From a bacterium (GTDB taxonomy: Bacteria > Cyanobacteriota > Vampirovibrionia > Gastranaerophilales > Gastranaerophilaceae): DNA of 64,000 bases. The position numbers and the translations under genes are program-made. The stretch's first letter is position 1; each line of letters starts with the position of its first letter. Below are positions 37,272 to 46,819 of the stretch, one piece after another. The notes beneath the pieces are model-generated. The model was not told the origin of the DNA and searched no databases. It saw only the letters and a list, made by a program, of their open reading frames with translations. The stretch is taken from assembly GCA_017396025.1 (NCBI GenBank), contig JAFQNF010000040.1:47984-111983 (forward strand), in the 5' to 3' direction.

Positions 37272-37817
37272 ATGACTGTTTCATTTTTTAAATATGGATT
37301 ACCACAGCAAAAGGCGGATACAACGGTTCAAACAAAACCTCAAATTAATAACGAACATAAAGTAAGAAAAGAAAGACAAACACCAAGAGAAATTGCTGAT
37401 TTGCCAAGTGGATATACAGTAACAACAAACATACCTAAAATTAAATTTTCAGCAGAAGAACTTTTTGATTTACAATACAAATCTGCAACTACACTTGCAA
37501 ACGGTTCTAAACTATTAAGACCAGTTTCTTTAGCACTAGGAAAAGTTGACATACAACCAACCGAAAATATAGGAGAATACAACGTTACAATTTCTGCAAA
37601 CAAATGTGCACCAGAAAGAAAATACAATACACGAATAATGAGTGAAAAAGAATTATTATCAAACAGAGCTCTTTCTCGAGGAACACTCAAACCATCAGAA
37701 GAGCATAAAGGAAAATACGAAGTTCATTTTCAAGATAAATATGGAAAAGAACAAAGATTTCTTGCAAATAAAAAAGGTTGTTTAAAGTTATTAGAAGAAA
37801 ATCTTTTATATATGTAA
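37272..37817 (+). CDS. Hypothetical protein, tandem paralog family, copy A
   Basis: A 181-aa hydrophilic protein that begins MTVSFFKYG, related to the SF tag. From residue about 75 it aligns with the 38091 gene: ANGSKLLRPV versus SDGSKLLRPV, NRALSRGTL versus NRILSRGTI, and a C-terminal leucine-rich helix. Thus it is one member of a local family. No known domain. AAGGAG precedes the ATG, and a terminator follows. Confidence 0.75.
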   Translation: MTVSFFKYGLPQQKADTTVQTKPQINNEHKVRKERQTPREIADLPSGYTVTTNIPKIKFSAEELFDLQYKSATTLANGSKLLRPVSLALGKVDIQPTENIGEYNVTISANKCAPERKYNTRIMSEKELLSNRALSRGTLKPSEEHKGKYEVHFQDKYGKEQRFLANKKGCLKLLEENLLYM

Positions 37818-37834
37818 AATAAATTTTTAATAAG

Positions 37835-37867
37835 AAATAAACCCTACTTTTTCTAGGGTTTATTTTT
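37835..37867 (+). terminator. Terminator after copy A
   Basis: A 10-bp perfect stem (ATAAACCCTA / TAGGGTTTAT) with a T-rich loop is followed by TTTT. Confidence 0.85.
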
Positions 37868-37935
37868 CAAATATTAATTTTTATTTATTTTTTTCAAAAA
37901 TTTATCATGATTTTTCAAAAAATTCTTTTTATATA

Positions 37936-38040
37936 AAAAGGGGAAAACAAACAATGTTTATTTAATTAGGAATACTATGTTCCAAAGCTACAGCTTTGGG
38001 TATATGAGTATTTCGAAAAACAATATTAGTAAAAGATTCA
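37936..38040 (+). pseudogene. Relic 5' end of a third paralog
   Basis: From the ribosome site and ATG (37954) onward, this stretch aligns with the 5' end of the next gene (ATG 38091) without gaps for about 50 bases. Both begin ATGTTTA and both have CAAAGC-(t/a)-ACAGCTTTGG at offset 30. In the relic the fourth codon is TAA. The similarity then fades over about 40 bases. It is a decayed duplicate start rather than ordinary spacer. Confidence 0.65.
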
Positions 38041-38090
38041 ACCAGAATCAAATACTAATATTCAAATTTCATATAAAGGAGAAGCAAACA

Positions 38091-38609
38091 ATGTTTACTT
38101 TATCTGGACTATTTGGATTCAAAGCAACAGCTTTGGAGAAAAAGTCTATTTCTTCGGGGAAACAATCAAGATTATCTCAAAAAACAGTACAAACTGAAAA
38201 TAAAGCAACAAACACACAACAAAAATTACCAAAACATCCGTATGCAAGTGCCAACTTTTTTATAAAAAGTTTTAACTCTGCAACAGAGCTTTCTGATGGT
38301 TCAAAATTACTACGCCCAGTTTGTACACAACTAGGAGTAATTGATATAAAACCAACTAAAGAAAATAAAAAATACAAAATTTCAATAACTCCACCTCATT
38401 TTTCTAAAGATCAAAAACCAATAACGCAAACTTTGCATGAAAATGAAATTTTAGAAAACAGAATTCTTTCAAGAGGAACAATCAAAAAAGGCAAAATGCC
38501 TAACACATACATTATCGAGTATAAAGATAAACAAGGAAAAACAAAAAACATCGAAGCAAGTGAAAAAGAATGTTTAATTTTCTTGCAACAAAATTCTCTG
38601 CGCTTGTAA
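38091..38609 (+). CDS. Hypothetical protein, tandem paralog family, copy B
   Basis: A 172-aa protein starting MFTLSGLFGF behind AAAGGAGAAG. Its C-terminal two thirds (from about residue 55) are homologous to copy A: GSKLLRPV, DIKPT, NRILSRGTI, then a Lys/Glu-rich end. No recognised domain, signal peptide or membrane segment. The N-terminal ~50 residues are Ser/Lys/Gln-rich and differ from copy A. hemW begins 12 bases after its stop. Confidence 0.75.
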   Translation: MFTLSGLFGFKATALEKKSISSGKQSRLSQKTVQTENKATNTQQKLPKHPYASANFFIKSFNSATELSDGSKLLRPVCTQLGVIDIKPTKENKKYKISITPPHFSKDQKPITQTLHENEILENRILSRGTIKKGKMPNTYIIEYKDKQGKTKNIEASEKECLIFLQQNSLRL

Positions 38610-38621
38610 TATAATCTTTCT

Positions 38622-39710
38622 ATGATTGAACACGCATATATACACATACCTTTTTGTAAAAGGAAATGTCATTATTGTTCGTTTATTTCTGGTTTAGATA
38701 TAAAAAATAAACGAAAATATTTAGATGCCTTATTACAAGAAATAAAAACTAAATATAAAGGTGAAGAATTAAAAACAATATATTTTGGTGGAGGGACACC
38801 AACATTACTTGATGTTGAAGAATTAAAAACAGTTCTTTCAATGTTTTCCTATAATCAAGAAACTGAAATAACAATTGAAGCAAATCCAGAAACAATAACA
38901 TTGGGGAAACTTACAAAAATAAAAGAAGCTGGATTTAATAGAATTTCACTTGGATTACAAACATTTAATAACGAGATACTAAAAAGCATTGGAAGAAATC
39001 ACTCAGAAGACACTATTTATTGTGCAATCGAAAACATTAAAAAAGCTGGATTTTCGAATATAAGTATAGATTTAATATACGGTCTTCCTAATCAAACAAT
39101 GGAATTATGGAAAATCGACTTAGAAAAAGCAGTTAGTCTTAATATTCAACACATATCAAGCTACGGTTTAAAAATAGAAGATGACTCATTCTTTGGAAAA
39201 AATCCTCCAAAGAATCTTCCAGATGATGAAATTCAAGCTTCAATGTTCACAGAACTTTGTAAATATTTAAAAGAAAATAATTTTTCTCATTATGAAGTAA
39301 GCAACTTTGCAAAAAAAGGTTTTGAATCAAAACACAACTGCGCATATTGGAAAAATAAAAATTACTATGGATTTGGTTTAAATGCCAGCGGTTATGAAAA
39401 TGATATAAGATATAAAAATTTATGCGATTTTGAAAAATATATTAAAACACCACTAGAACACGAAGATGAAGAATTTTTATCAATAAAAGAAACAATGGAA
39501 AATGAAATATTCCTTGGGCTCAGATTAAAAGATGGAATTAACATTACTAGCTTAGAAAAAAAATATAAAATTAATTTTGAAAGCAAATACAAAAAAATTA
39601 TTGATAAATACACAAAATTACAACTTTTAAAAATTGAAAATAACAACTGTTATTTAACCGAAAATGGTTTTCTTCTAAGCAACGAAATAATGAGTGAATT
39701 TATTGATTAA
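38622..39710 (+). CDS. hemW: Radical SAM HemW-type protein (heme chaperone family)
   Basis: A 362-aa radical SAM protein. CKRKCHYCSF (residues about 12-21) is the HemW/HemN variant with an extra cysteine (CxxxCxxC-S/F). FGGGTPTLL near 59, SLGLQTFN near 105 and a C-terminal HemN domain follow. HemW lacks coproporphyrinogen oxidase activity and inserts heme. TATAAT lies six bases before the ATG, so it is probably leaderless. Confidence 0.9.
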   Translation: MIEHAYIHIPFCKRKCHYCSFISGLDIKNKRKYLDALLQEIKTKYKGEELKTIYFGGGTPTLLDVEELKTVLSMFSYNQETEITIEANPETITLGKLTKIKEAGFNRISLGLQTFNNEILKSIGRNHSEDTIYCAIENIKKAGFSNISIDLIYGLPNQTMELWKIDLEKAVSLNIQHISSYGLKIEDDSFFGKNPPKNLPDDEIQASMFTELCKYLKENNFSHYEVSNFAKKGFESKHNCAYWKNKNYYGFGLNASGYENDIRYKNLCDFEKYIKTPLEHEDEEFLSIKETMENEIFLGLRLKDGINITSLEKKYKINFESKYKKIIDKYTKLQLLKIENNNCYLTENGFLLSNEIMSEFID

Positions 39711-40414
39711 CACTCTTTTTGTTGCATTCCTGCTTTTGCACCAGGAATAATCATTGTTAATGGAAGAGCTTTAGATGTTATTGATGAAATAACTTTTGTA
39801 TCTTTTAAAAGCATATTAGCAGTTAAACAAATATCGTCACTATGCACAAGCATATCCTCTGGTGCAATTGAATGTTTAACATCTTCTTTAAAAATTTTAT
39901 TATTAACTGTATTCATTAATTTATTACCAACTTGCATACCACCAATCAAAGATGCAAGCGTAACAACAACTTTAGGCGCAGCTGCTAATGCAACATTTGC
40001 TATTTTCGCAATTTTAGATGTTGAATTTATTTGCGGTAATTTAAAACCAGATTTATCTAATGCTTTATTAGCAAATGCAGATGTTACAATTGGGAATAAA
40101 GTATTTCCAACAAATTGTTGAGATGCTTCCCTTAATTTAGGATTAATATTTTCTTTGTTATGGTCAGCAATTAATCCACCAGCTAAACCACCAACAATAG
40201 AACCAGCACCAATTAACAGTACATCTTTTTCTGCATATTTAAGATTCAATAGAGATGTAGCAGGATTGCCTTTTTTCGCAATTGCATAAAGACCAGCAAC
40301 TGTGCCTGCAACACCAAGCGCACTACCCGCTATTGATGCTGCTGTAACAACCGCTTTATTTTTTCTTTGATTATTATTTTTTTGAGAAACGGTATTTATG
40401 CTATTAATTTTCAT
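39707..40414 (-). CDS. Hypothetical protein with glycine-rich membrane segments
   Basis: A 235-aa protein with several weakly hydrophobic Gly/Ala-rich segments (about residues 22-45, 65-85, 125-150) resembling glycine zippers. It opens MKINSINTVSQ. The pattern suggests insertion into or association with membranes. It converges on hemW with a four-base overlap. Family unknown. Confidence 0.65.
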   Translation of the reverse strand: MKINSINTVSQKNNNQRKNKAVVTAASIAGSALGVAGTVAGLYAIAKKGNPATSLLNLKYAEKDVLLIGAGSIVGGLAGGLIADHNKENINPKLREASQQFVGNTLFPIVTSAFANKALDKSGFKLPQINSTSKIAKIANVALAAAPKVVVTLASLIGGMQVGNKLMNTVNNKIFKEDVKHSIAPEDMLVHSDDICLTANMLLKDTKVISSITSKALPLTMIIPGAKAGMQQKEC

Positions 40415-40513
40415 ATCGGCTCCATAAGTGCGTCACTTACAGAAACGTCCCTAAAAAAATTTTTTGACAAAGTTAAAACACAAATTTACATTTTTTTATA
40501 TTAAAATTAAGAA

Positions 40514-41269
40514 ATGATTGATACACACTCACACATAAATTTTGAAGATTATAAAGAAAACTTTGACGGTTTTATTGAAGAGTTAAAAAACAATGAAATT
40601 GACAACGTAATCATTCCTGGCGTTGAACCTTCAACTTTTGATGAAATCATTTCTCTTTGCGAAAAATACAATATGCTATATGCAGCAATTGGGGTTCATC
40701 CTTCAGAAGCAAAAACATATACAAATGAAACTGAAAAAACGATTTATGAAAAATGCAAAAATAATAAAGTAATTGCAATAGGCGAAATCGGGCTAGATTA
40801 CTATTGGGAACAAGAAACAAAAGAACTCCAAAAAGAGGTTTTTAGAAAACAACTTAAAATTGCAGAAGAACTTCAAATTCCAGTACTAATCCACGATAGA
40901 GAAGCGCACGAAGATACGTTTGAAATTCTCCAAGAATTTAATTTAAAAGATGTTGTATTTCATTGTTTTTCTGGGAACGTAGATTTTGCAAAAAAATGCA
41001 TTAAAAAAGGGTATTATATTGCAATTGGTGGCGTTGTAACATTTAAAAATGCAAAAGATTTAAAAGAAGTTGCAAAAATCGTTCCACTTGATAAACTTCT
41101 TTTAGAAACAGACGCCCCTTATTTAGCTCCCGTGCCATACAGAGGAAAACTTAACACACCTGCATATTTAAAATATATTGCACAAGAAATAGCAAACATC
41201 AGAGAAATAGATGTTGAAGAAGTAAAAAAACAAACAACAATAAACGCACAAAAACTTTTTGGGATATAG
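40514..41269 (+). CDS. tatD: TatD-family deoxyribonuclease/hydrolase
   Basis: A 251-aa metal-dependent hydrolase. DTHSHIN (residues 3-9), GEIGLDYY near 92-99, LIHDREAHEDT near 125, FHCFSGN near 152 and ETDAPYL near 199 are the metal ligands and family blocks. TatD enzymes are 3'-5' exonucleases. TAAAAT lies exactly six bases before the ATG. tlyA starts two bases after the stop. Confidence 0.95.
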   Translation: MIDTHSHINFEDYKENFDGFIEELKNNEIDNVIIPGVEPSTFDEIISLCEKYNMLYAAIGVHPSEAKTYTNETEKTIYEKCKNNKVIAIGEIGLDYYWEQETKELQKEVFRKQLKIAEELQIPVLIHDREAHEDTFEILQEFNLKDVVFHCFSGNVDFAKKCIKKGYYIAIGGVVTFKNAKDLKEVAKIVPLDKLLLETDAPYLAPVPYRGKLNTPAYLKYIAQEIANIREIDVEEVKKQTTINAQKLFGI

Positions 41270-41271
41270 AA

Positions 41272-42081
41272 ATGGTAAAAGAAAGATTAGATAAAATACT
41301 AACAGATAAGGGGTTTTTTGAAACAAAAAGCAAGGCACAAGCTGCAATTATGGCTGGTGATGTTAAAGTTGACGGGATAACCATTACAAAAGCAGGCTTT
41401 CAACTTCAACCAAAAGAAAATACTATTTTTGAAATCAAATCAACGCCTTTTGTGTCTCGTGGCGGTTTTAAACTAGACAAAGCAATTAAAGCTTTTAATA
41501 TAAATTTAACAGATAAAATTTGTTTAGATGCTGGAGCTTCAACCGGCGGTTTCACTGACTGTATGCTTCAAAATGGTGCAAAAAAAGTTTATAGCGTTGA
41601 TGTTGGATATGGTCAAATTGCTTGGAAACTAAGAACTGACGAGCGTGTAAAAGTTGTTGAAAAAGTAAACGTAAAATCCTGCACAGTTGAAGAAGTTTAC
41701 ACACCAGAAGAAGAAAAAGCAGAGTTCATAACAATGGACTTATCTTTTATTTCAATTACAAAAGTTTTAGAAAACGTTTTGAAACTCACACGAGAAAAAA
41801 ACTTTGAAATTGTTTCACTTATCAAGCCTCAATTTGAGGCAGGGAAAGAGCAAGTCGGTAAAAATGGGGTTGTAAGGGAGAAAGAAATTCACATTGAAGT
41901 TATAAATAATGTTATTGAATTTTGCAAATCACACAATCTTTATGTTAAAGATTTAACCTTTTCTCCAATCAAAGGACCAGCTGGAAACATCGAATACCTT
42001 GTTTATTTAACAGATGTTGAAACAGAAAATGAAATTAATATTGAATACGTTGTAAACAAAGCACACGAAGAAACAGAATAA
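41272..42081 (+). CDS. tlyA: TlyA-family rRNA 2'-O-methyltransferase
   Basis: A 269-aa protein. The S4 RNA-binding domain (ERLDKILTDKGFFETKSKAQ) is followed by an FtsJ-like SAM fold with LDAGASTGGFTDCMLQNGAK near 84-103, and a catalytic K-D-K-E pattern is plausible. TlyA methylates 16S/23S rRNA riboses. Coupled to tatD. The 3' end converges on the HTH gene. Confidence 0.93.
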   Translation: MVKERLDKILTDKGFFETKSKAQAAIMAGDVKVDGITITKAGFQLQPKENTIFEIKSTPFVSRGGFKLDKAIKAFNINLTDKICLDAGASTGGFTDCMLQNGAKKVYSVDVGYGQIAWKLRTDERVKVVEKVNVKSCTVEEVYTPEEEKAEFITMDLSFISITKVLENVLKLTREKNFEIVSLIKPQFEAGKEQVGKNGVVREKEIHIEVINNVIEFCKSHNLYVKDLTFSPIKGPAGNIEYLVYLTDVETENEINIEYVVNKAHEETE

Positions 42082-42083
42082 TA

Positions 42084-42314
42084 CTATTGATTTACAGCCA
42101 AATTTAGCTTTTGCTGAACAGGTTCAGCTTCAAACAAATCACCAACGCTGCAACCAATTGTTTCACAAAGTCTGTCCATGTTTTCATATGATGGCTGAGT
42201 GCGACCACTCGCCCAAGAATATACTGTTTGTTGTGGAAGATTTAAAACTTTTGCAAGCTTATATAAGCTCCATCCTTTTTTTTGTTTAACTGTCTCTTTT
42301 ATCTTAATTTTCAT
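42084..42314 (-). CDS. XRE/Cro-CI-type transcriptional regulator
   Basis: A 76-aa HTH_3 protein. WSLYKLAKVLNLPQQTVYSWASGRTQPS (about 15-42) is a canonical lambda-repressor helix-turn-helix, followed by a CxxxGCSVGDLF end. AGGGAGG precedes the ATG. Dyads in its promoter region suggest autoregulation. Confidence 0.9.
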   Translation of the reverse strand: MKIKIKETVKQKKGWSLYKLAKVLNLPQQTVYSWASGRTQPSYENMDRLCETIGCSVGDLFEAEPVQQKLNLAVNQ

Positions 42315-42325
42315 TTTTCCTCCCT

Positions 42326-42380
42326 AAACAAAATGTTTAGTCAACATATACGTATAACATTATACATATGTTACAATTGT
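42326..42380 (-). promoter_or_regulatory. Operator-like dyads upstream of the XRE regulator
   Basis: Three inverted repeats lie in this AT-rich 5' region: AAACA-aaa-TGTTT (42326-42338), GTATA-acat-TATAC (42352-42365), and GTTACAATTGTTAA close by. They would overlap the promoter. The remaining bases to 42568 show AT-rich promoter-like sequence and no gene. Confidence 0.4.
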
Positions 42381-42568
42381 TAATATAGTACATGAAAAAA
42401 TTTTTCATTCTTTTAGATGAAAGAAAAAATTAAAATTCCTATAAAATAAGTATATGTAATATGAAATTTACATATTTATAATTAAAATACAATTAATAAA
42501 TTAGGAAATTTCCCAAATTGGGTATATAATATAGTAAGGTTCAAAGAACCAAATTAAGAGGATTTCAT

Positions 42569-43234
42569 ATGAAAAAGTTATTTATACTTGGATTAGTTTT
42601 TTCAGTTATAGGTATGTTTAACATCTCGATTGCAGATACAGAAAGCACAGATGTAATAAAAGATGCCATTGAAAAGTATAAAAATAAAAATTACCTTGGT
42701 TGTATTTCTGATTTAAGAATGGAAACGACAAAAGATCCAACAAGTACGATTTCTTGGTATTACCTTGGTAATGCATATATGAATATTGCAATGAAAAAAG
42801 AAGCACATGAAGCATTTGACAAAGTTGTATCTTTAAATACCGTACCAAAACTAACTTCATATGCGCTTCAAGCAAAAATTTGTATGGAAAATAAACAAAG
42901 ATGCCAATATCAAAACTTTAATGCAGAGCAAATTGCACAATTAAAAGCAAATCCTGCAACATTTATAGAAAGCTATTTTGCTAGCTTAAGTGATGCAAAT
43001 AAAAACCAAAAAGATTTAGAAATTGAAAGATTAATTAAAGGTGGATACAACAGTAAAATTCACCCAGAAGCATCAAAGGTTATTTTACAAGAACGTACAA
43101 AAATGGAACAAAGCAGAATAAATAGCAAAGCAGCTCTTCCAACAGATAATTCAGCAATGGCAATGATTATAGAAACAGATTCACTGGATGTATTAAAGGA
43201 ATCAATGCAAAACTATAAAAATGCACAAGAATAA
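42569..43234 (+). CDS. Secreted/periplasmic TPR protein
   Basis: A 221-aa protein with a signal peptide (MKKLFILGLVFSVIGMFNISIA). A TPR-like region follows (about 30-110; TISWYYLGNAYMNIAMKKEAHEAFDKVV). The rest is hydrophilic. It overlaps the next TPR gene by 14 bases, so the two products are made together. GAGGATTTC precedes the ATG. Confidence 0.75.
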   Translation: MKKLFILGLVFSVIGMFNISIADTESTDVIKDAIEKYKNKNYLGCISDLRMETTKDPTSTISWYYLGNAYMNIAMKKEAHEAFDKVVSLNTVPKLTSYALQAKICMENKQRCQYQNFNAEQIAQLKANPATFIESYFASLSDANKNQKDLEIERLIKGGYNSKIHPEASKVILQERTKMEQSRINSKAALPTDNSAMAMIIETDSLDVLKESMQNYKNAQE

Positions 43235-43898
43235 AATAAAAGAACTTTTTTATAAAAACAAAGATTACTCCAAGATAAAAGAATTACTTCAAAATTCTAA
43301 TGAGTCTTGGAGTTTTAACTTGCTTGGAAAAATTGCCCTATACGAGCAAGAACCAGAATTAGCATATGATTACTTTAACAAAGCAGGAAATATATGTGCT
43401 TGTTCTTATGTAAGATTTCTACAAGGAAATATAGAAGAAGCAAGAATTCTTTTATTGTTAATAAAAGAACATTCTTCAGCAACAAAATGGCTAATTTTTT
43501 TGATTAATATGCTATTTGATAATAAATTTCACGAACCAACTTATTTTCAAATAAGAAATTTTTACGAGCAAGATTTAGAAATGCTTTTTTTATACAAACA
43601 ATCAGAAACAATAAATGAACTACTAAAAAGAAATAATTTTCTATCAAACTATAATCGAGAAATTTACAAATATTCTGCGAGAGTCCTGCACAATAATAAT
43701 TACACACAACAAGCAAAAATATTATTAAAAAAAAGCTTAGAAATCTGTTATAAAGACCCTGAAACGCATTTTCTAATGGGTGAAATATATGAAAAAACAG
43801 GCGAAATAGACAATGCAAAACGTGCATATCAAAAGGCACTTGACGCTTGCACAGAATACATGCCTGCGAAGCTAAAAATTAACCATTTAAGTAACTGA
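43221..43898 (+). CDS. TPR protein
   Basis: A 225-aa protein of repeated helical hairpins. The C-terminal TPR (PETHFLMGEIYEKTGEIDNAKRAYQKALD, shown in part near residues 180-208) is canonical. No signal peptide. It is translationally coupled to the secreted TPR protein upstream, which suggests a cytoplasmic partner. Function unknown. Confidence 0.7.
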   Translation: MHKNKIKELFYKNKDYSKIKELLQNSNESWSFNLLGKIALYEQEPELAYDYFNKAGNICACSYVRFLQGNIEEARILLLLIKEHSSATKWLIFLINMLFDNKFHEPTYFQIRNFYEQDLEMLFLYKQSETINELLKRNNFLSNYNREIYKYSARVLHNNNYTQQAKILLKKSLEICYKDPETHFLMGEIYEKTGEIDNAKRAYQKALDACTEYMPAKLKINHLSN

Positions 43899-43961
43899 TT
43901 GTATAATTTGTATTATCGTGTAAAATAAATAATATAGAGTCTTATTAGGAGAAGTAAAGCA

Positions 43962-46406
43962 ATGTTCGAACGTTTTACGGAAAAGGCTATAAAAGTAATA
44001 ATGCTTGCACAAGAAGAAGCAAGAAGACTAGGTCACAATTTTGTAGGTACAGAACAAGTTCTATTAGGTCTTATTGGTGAAGGCACAGGTGTTGCAGCAA
44101 AGACACTTAAAGCAATGGGTGTAACACTAAAGGACGCAAGGGTAGAAGTTGAAAAAATTATTGGCAGAGGTTCTGGCTTTGTTGCGGTAGAAATTCCTTT
44201 TACGCCTCGAGCAAAAAGAGTATTAGAATTGTCTTGGGATGAAGCAAGACAACTTGGACACAATTATATAGGTACTGAACACTTACTTCTTGGTTTAATC
44301 CGAGAAGGAGAAGGTGTTGCGGCAAGAGTTCTTGAAAACTTAGGTGTTGACCTAAACAAAGTTAGAAGCAACGTTATAAAAATGCTAGGTGAATCAAAAC
44401 CGACACAACAAACTGCAACAGCAGGAACAGCTTCTGGCGGAAAAACAAAAACACCAAGCTTAGATGAATTTGGTACAGACCTTACATTAGCGGCTCAAGA
44501 ACAACGTCTTGACCCTGTTGTAGGTAGAGAAAAAGAAATTGAACGTGTTATTCAAATTCTTGCAAGAAGAACAAAAAACAACCCTGTATTATTGGGTGAA
44601 CCTGGTGTTGGTAAAACAGCAGTTGTTGAAGGTTTAGCAGCAAGAATTGTAAACGGTGAAATTCCTGATATTTTAGAAGGCAAAAAAGTTATCCAATTAG
44701 ATATGGGACTTTTAGTTGCTGGCACAAAATACAGAGGTGAATTTGAAGAACGTCTTAAAAAGATTATGGATGAAATTCGTCAAGCAGGAAACATCATTCT
44801 TATTATTGACGAAATGCATACATTAATCGGTGCTGGTGCGGCAGAAGGTGCTATTGACGCTGCAAACATTTTAAAACCCGCACTATCAAGAGGCGAAATC
44901 CAAGTAATTGGTGCTACTACTTTAGAAGAATACAGAAAGTATGTAGAAAAAGATTCTGCACTAGAACGTAGATTCCAATCAATTATTATTGAAGAACCTT
45001 CTGTTGAAGACACAATCGAAATCATCAAAGGCTTAAAACCAAAATATGAAGAACACCACAAATTAAGAATTTCTGATGAAGCTATTGTTGCTGCAACAGA
45101 GCTTTCTTACAAATATATAACAGATAGATTCTTACCAGATAAAGCTATCGACATTATTGACGAAGCTGCGTCAAAATTAAGAATCCAAACAAGCGCACTT
45201 CCTCCAGAAGGAAAAGAACTTGAAAAACAACTAAAAGCTGTTATCAAACAAAAAGAAGAAGCTATCAGAAATCAAGAATTTGAAACAGCTTCTAACCTTA
45301 GAGATGATGAAGCAGATTTAAAAGAGAAAATCCGCGAATTATCTCTAAAATGGAGAGAAGATAACGACGAAAATAAACCAACAGTAACACAAGAGCAAGT
45401 TGCACAAGTTGTAAGTATCATGACAGGTATTCCTACAACTAAGATTACTGAAGGCGAAAGCGAAAGATTGCTTAAACTTGAAAGCACTCTTCACGCAAGA
45501 GTTATTGGCCAAGACCAAGCTGTTGTTGCTTTGTCAAAAGCAATTAGACGTGCAAGAGTTGGTTTAAAAGCACCAAACAGACCAATCGGAAGCTTTATTT
45601 TCTCTGGTCCAACAGGTGTTGGTAAAACCGAGTTGGCAAAAGCATTATCTGAAGCAGTATTCGGTAGCGAAGATAATATGATTCGTGTTGATATGTCAGA
45701 ATTTATGGAAAAACATTCAACTGCGAAATTAATTGGTTCACCTCCAGGATACGTTGGTTATGACGATGGTGGTCACTTAACAGAAATCATCAGAAAGAAA
45801 CCTTATAGCGTAATTCTTTTTGACGAAATCGAAAAAGCACACCCAGATGTATTCAATATCATGTTGCAAATCTTAGATGACGGTCGTTTAACAGACTCTA
45901 AGGGCAGACACATCAACTTTAAAAACACTATCATTATTATGACAAGTAACGTTGGTGCTAGTATGATTACAACAACAAGCAAGCTAGGCTTCTCTGTTGC
46001 TGAAGATGAACAAAAAGATAAGTATGAAAAATTAAAAGATACAGTAATGGAAGAAATGAAAAAATCATTCCGTCCAGAGTTCTTAAACAGAATCGACGAT
46101 ATTATTGTATTTGCTCACTTATCTAAACCAGAAATCAGAGAAATCGTTGACTTGATGTTGAATGACCTATTTAAACGTTTAGAATCTCAACAATTAACAA
46201 TCGAAGTAACTGATGAGGTTAAAGATTACTTAGGTGAAGCTGGTTATTCTGAAGCTTATGGTGCAAGACCATTAAGAAGACTAATCCAAAAACGTATTGA
46301 AGACGGTTTGGCGGAAGAAATTCTTTCTGGCAAATACAGCTCAGGCAACAAGATTGTTCTTAAGCTTAAAGATGAAAAAATCATTTTTGAGTGTGAAGAA
46401 AAATAG
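43962..46406 (+). CDS. clpC: ATP-dependent Clp protease ATP-binding subunit ClpC
   Basis: An 814-aa Hsp100 unfoldase. Two Clp-N repeats (about 1-145), AAA-1 with [10 protein letters not shown] near 208, a UVR-containing middle domain (about 415-455; [14 protein letters not shown]), and AAA-2 with [10 protein letters not shown] near 546 are all intact. This ClpC architecture is typical of cyanobacteria and Gram-positives. It feeds substrates to ClpP. AGGAGAAG precedes the ATG, about 50 bases after a TATAAT. Confidence 0.97.
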   Translation: MFERFTEKAIKVIMLAQEEARRLGHNFVGTEQVLLGLIGEGTGVAAKTLKAMGVTLKDARVEVEKIIGRGSGFVAVEIPFTPRAKRVLELSWDEARQLGHNYIGTEHLLLGLIREGEGVAARVLENLGVDLNKVRSNVIKMLGESKPTQQTATAGTASGGKTKTPSLDEFGTDLTLAAQEQRLDPVVGREKEIERVIQILARRTKNNPVLLGEPGVGKTAVVEGLAARIVNGEIPDILEGKKVIQLDMGLLVAGTKYRGEFEERLKKIMDEIRQAGNIILIIDEMHTLIGAGAAEGAIDAANILKPALSRGEIQVIGATTLEEYRKYVEKDSALERRFQSIIIEEPSVEDTIEIIKGLKPKYEEHHKLRISDEAIVAATELSYKYITDRFLPDKAIDIIDEAASKLRIQTSALPPEGKELEKQLKAVIKQKEEAIRNQEFETASNLRDDEADLKEKIRELSLKWREDNDENKPTVTQEQVAQVVSIMTGIPTTKITEGESERLLKLESTLHARVIGQDQAVVALSKAIRRARVGLKAPNRPIGSFIFSGPTGVGKTELAKALSEAVFGSEDNMIRVDMSEFMEKHSTAKLIGSPPGYVGYDDGGHLTEIIRKKPYSVILFDEIEKAHPDVFNIMLQILDDGRLTDSKGRHINFKNTIIIMTSNVGASMITTTSKLGFSVAEDEQKDKYEKLKDTVMEEMKKSFRPEFLNRIDDIIVFAHLSKPEIREIVDLMLNDLFKRLESQQLTIEVTDEVKDYLGEAGYSEAYGARPLRRLIQKRIEDGLAEEILSGKYSSGNKIVLKLKDEKIIFECEEK

Positions 46407-46420
46407 AATAAAACATAATA

Positions 46421-46452
46421 AAAAAGTCCTCCAAACAGGGGGGCTTTTTTTT
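46421..46452 (+). terminator. Terminator after clpC
   Basis: An AGTCCTCC / GGGGGGCT stem (with G-T pairs) is followed by eight T. Confidence 0.85.
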
Positions 46453-46478
46453 GAACAGAGAAATGCTATAATGTAGGC

Positions 46479-46529
46479 ATGAGAAAAATATTATTAAACT
46501 GTTTATCTTCTTATTCATCTGACACCTGA
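46479..46529 (+). CDS. Possible 16-aa leader peptide
   Basis: An ATG exactly six bases after an extended -10 (TGCTATAAT, 46464-46472) opens a 16-codon frame (MRKILLNCLSSYSSDT). It is followed by an inverted repeat, TCTGACAC (46518-46525) / GTGTTAGA (46551-46558), that encloses a smaller GAG/CTC hairpin. The 75-aa membrane protein starts 33 bases further on. This looks like a regulatory leader; translation is unproven. Confidence 0.3.
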   Translation: MRKILLNCLSSYSSDT

Positions 46530-46591
46530 AGTGAGTGCCCCTCATTTATAGTGTTAGATTTTAAGTTTTAAAGAAGAAAAGGCGGTTTTGT

Positions 46592-46819
46592 ATGCATAAG
46601 TTTGCTACGTGTTTTTCGGTAATATTTTTATTACTATCAATAACGATGCTTTTTAGCGTTTTATATTTCAATATGCCACAACTATTAAGTGGTAACAGAA
46701 TAACTTTATTTGTATTTTTAAATTCAATAATGCTTGTTGGTGTAGCAGTATTCTTTATGACATTTAAAAATAGAATTCTACTATACTTAGAAAATTATAG
46801 AAGAGAAAAACAAATTTAG
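46592..46819 (+). CDS. Small two-helix membrane protein
   Basis: A 75-aa protein with two membrane helices (about 5-27 and 38-58) and a basic C-terminal tail. AAAAGGCGG precedes the ATG. It lies behind a possible leader peptide and hairpin, and converges on lipA with a four-base overlap. No family recognised. Confidence 0.6.
   Translation: MHKFATCFSVIFLLLSITMLFSVLYFNMPQLLSGNRITLFVFLNSIMLVGVAVFFMTFKNRILLYLENYRREKQI

Noticed and set aside
37977..38090. Upstream start for paralog copy B
   Set aside because: The extension is encoded by the relic duplicate. The ATG at 38091 has AAAGGAGAAG before it.
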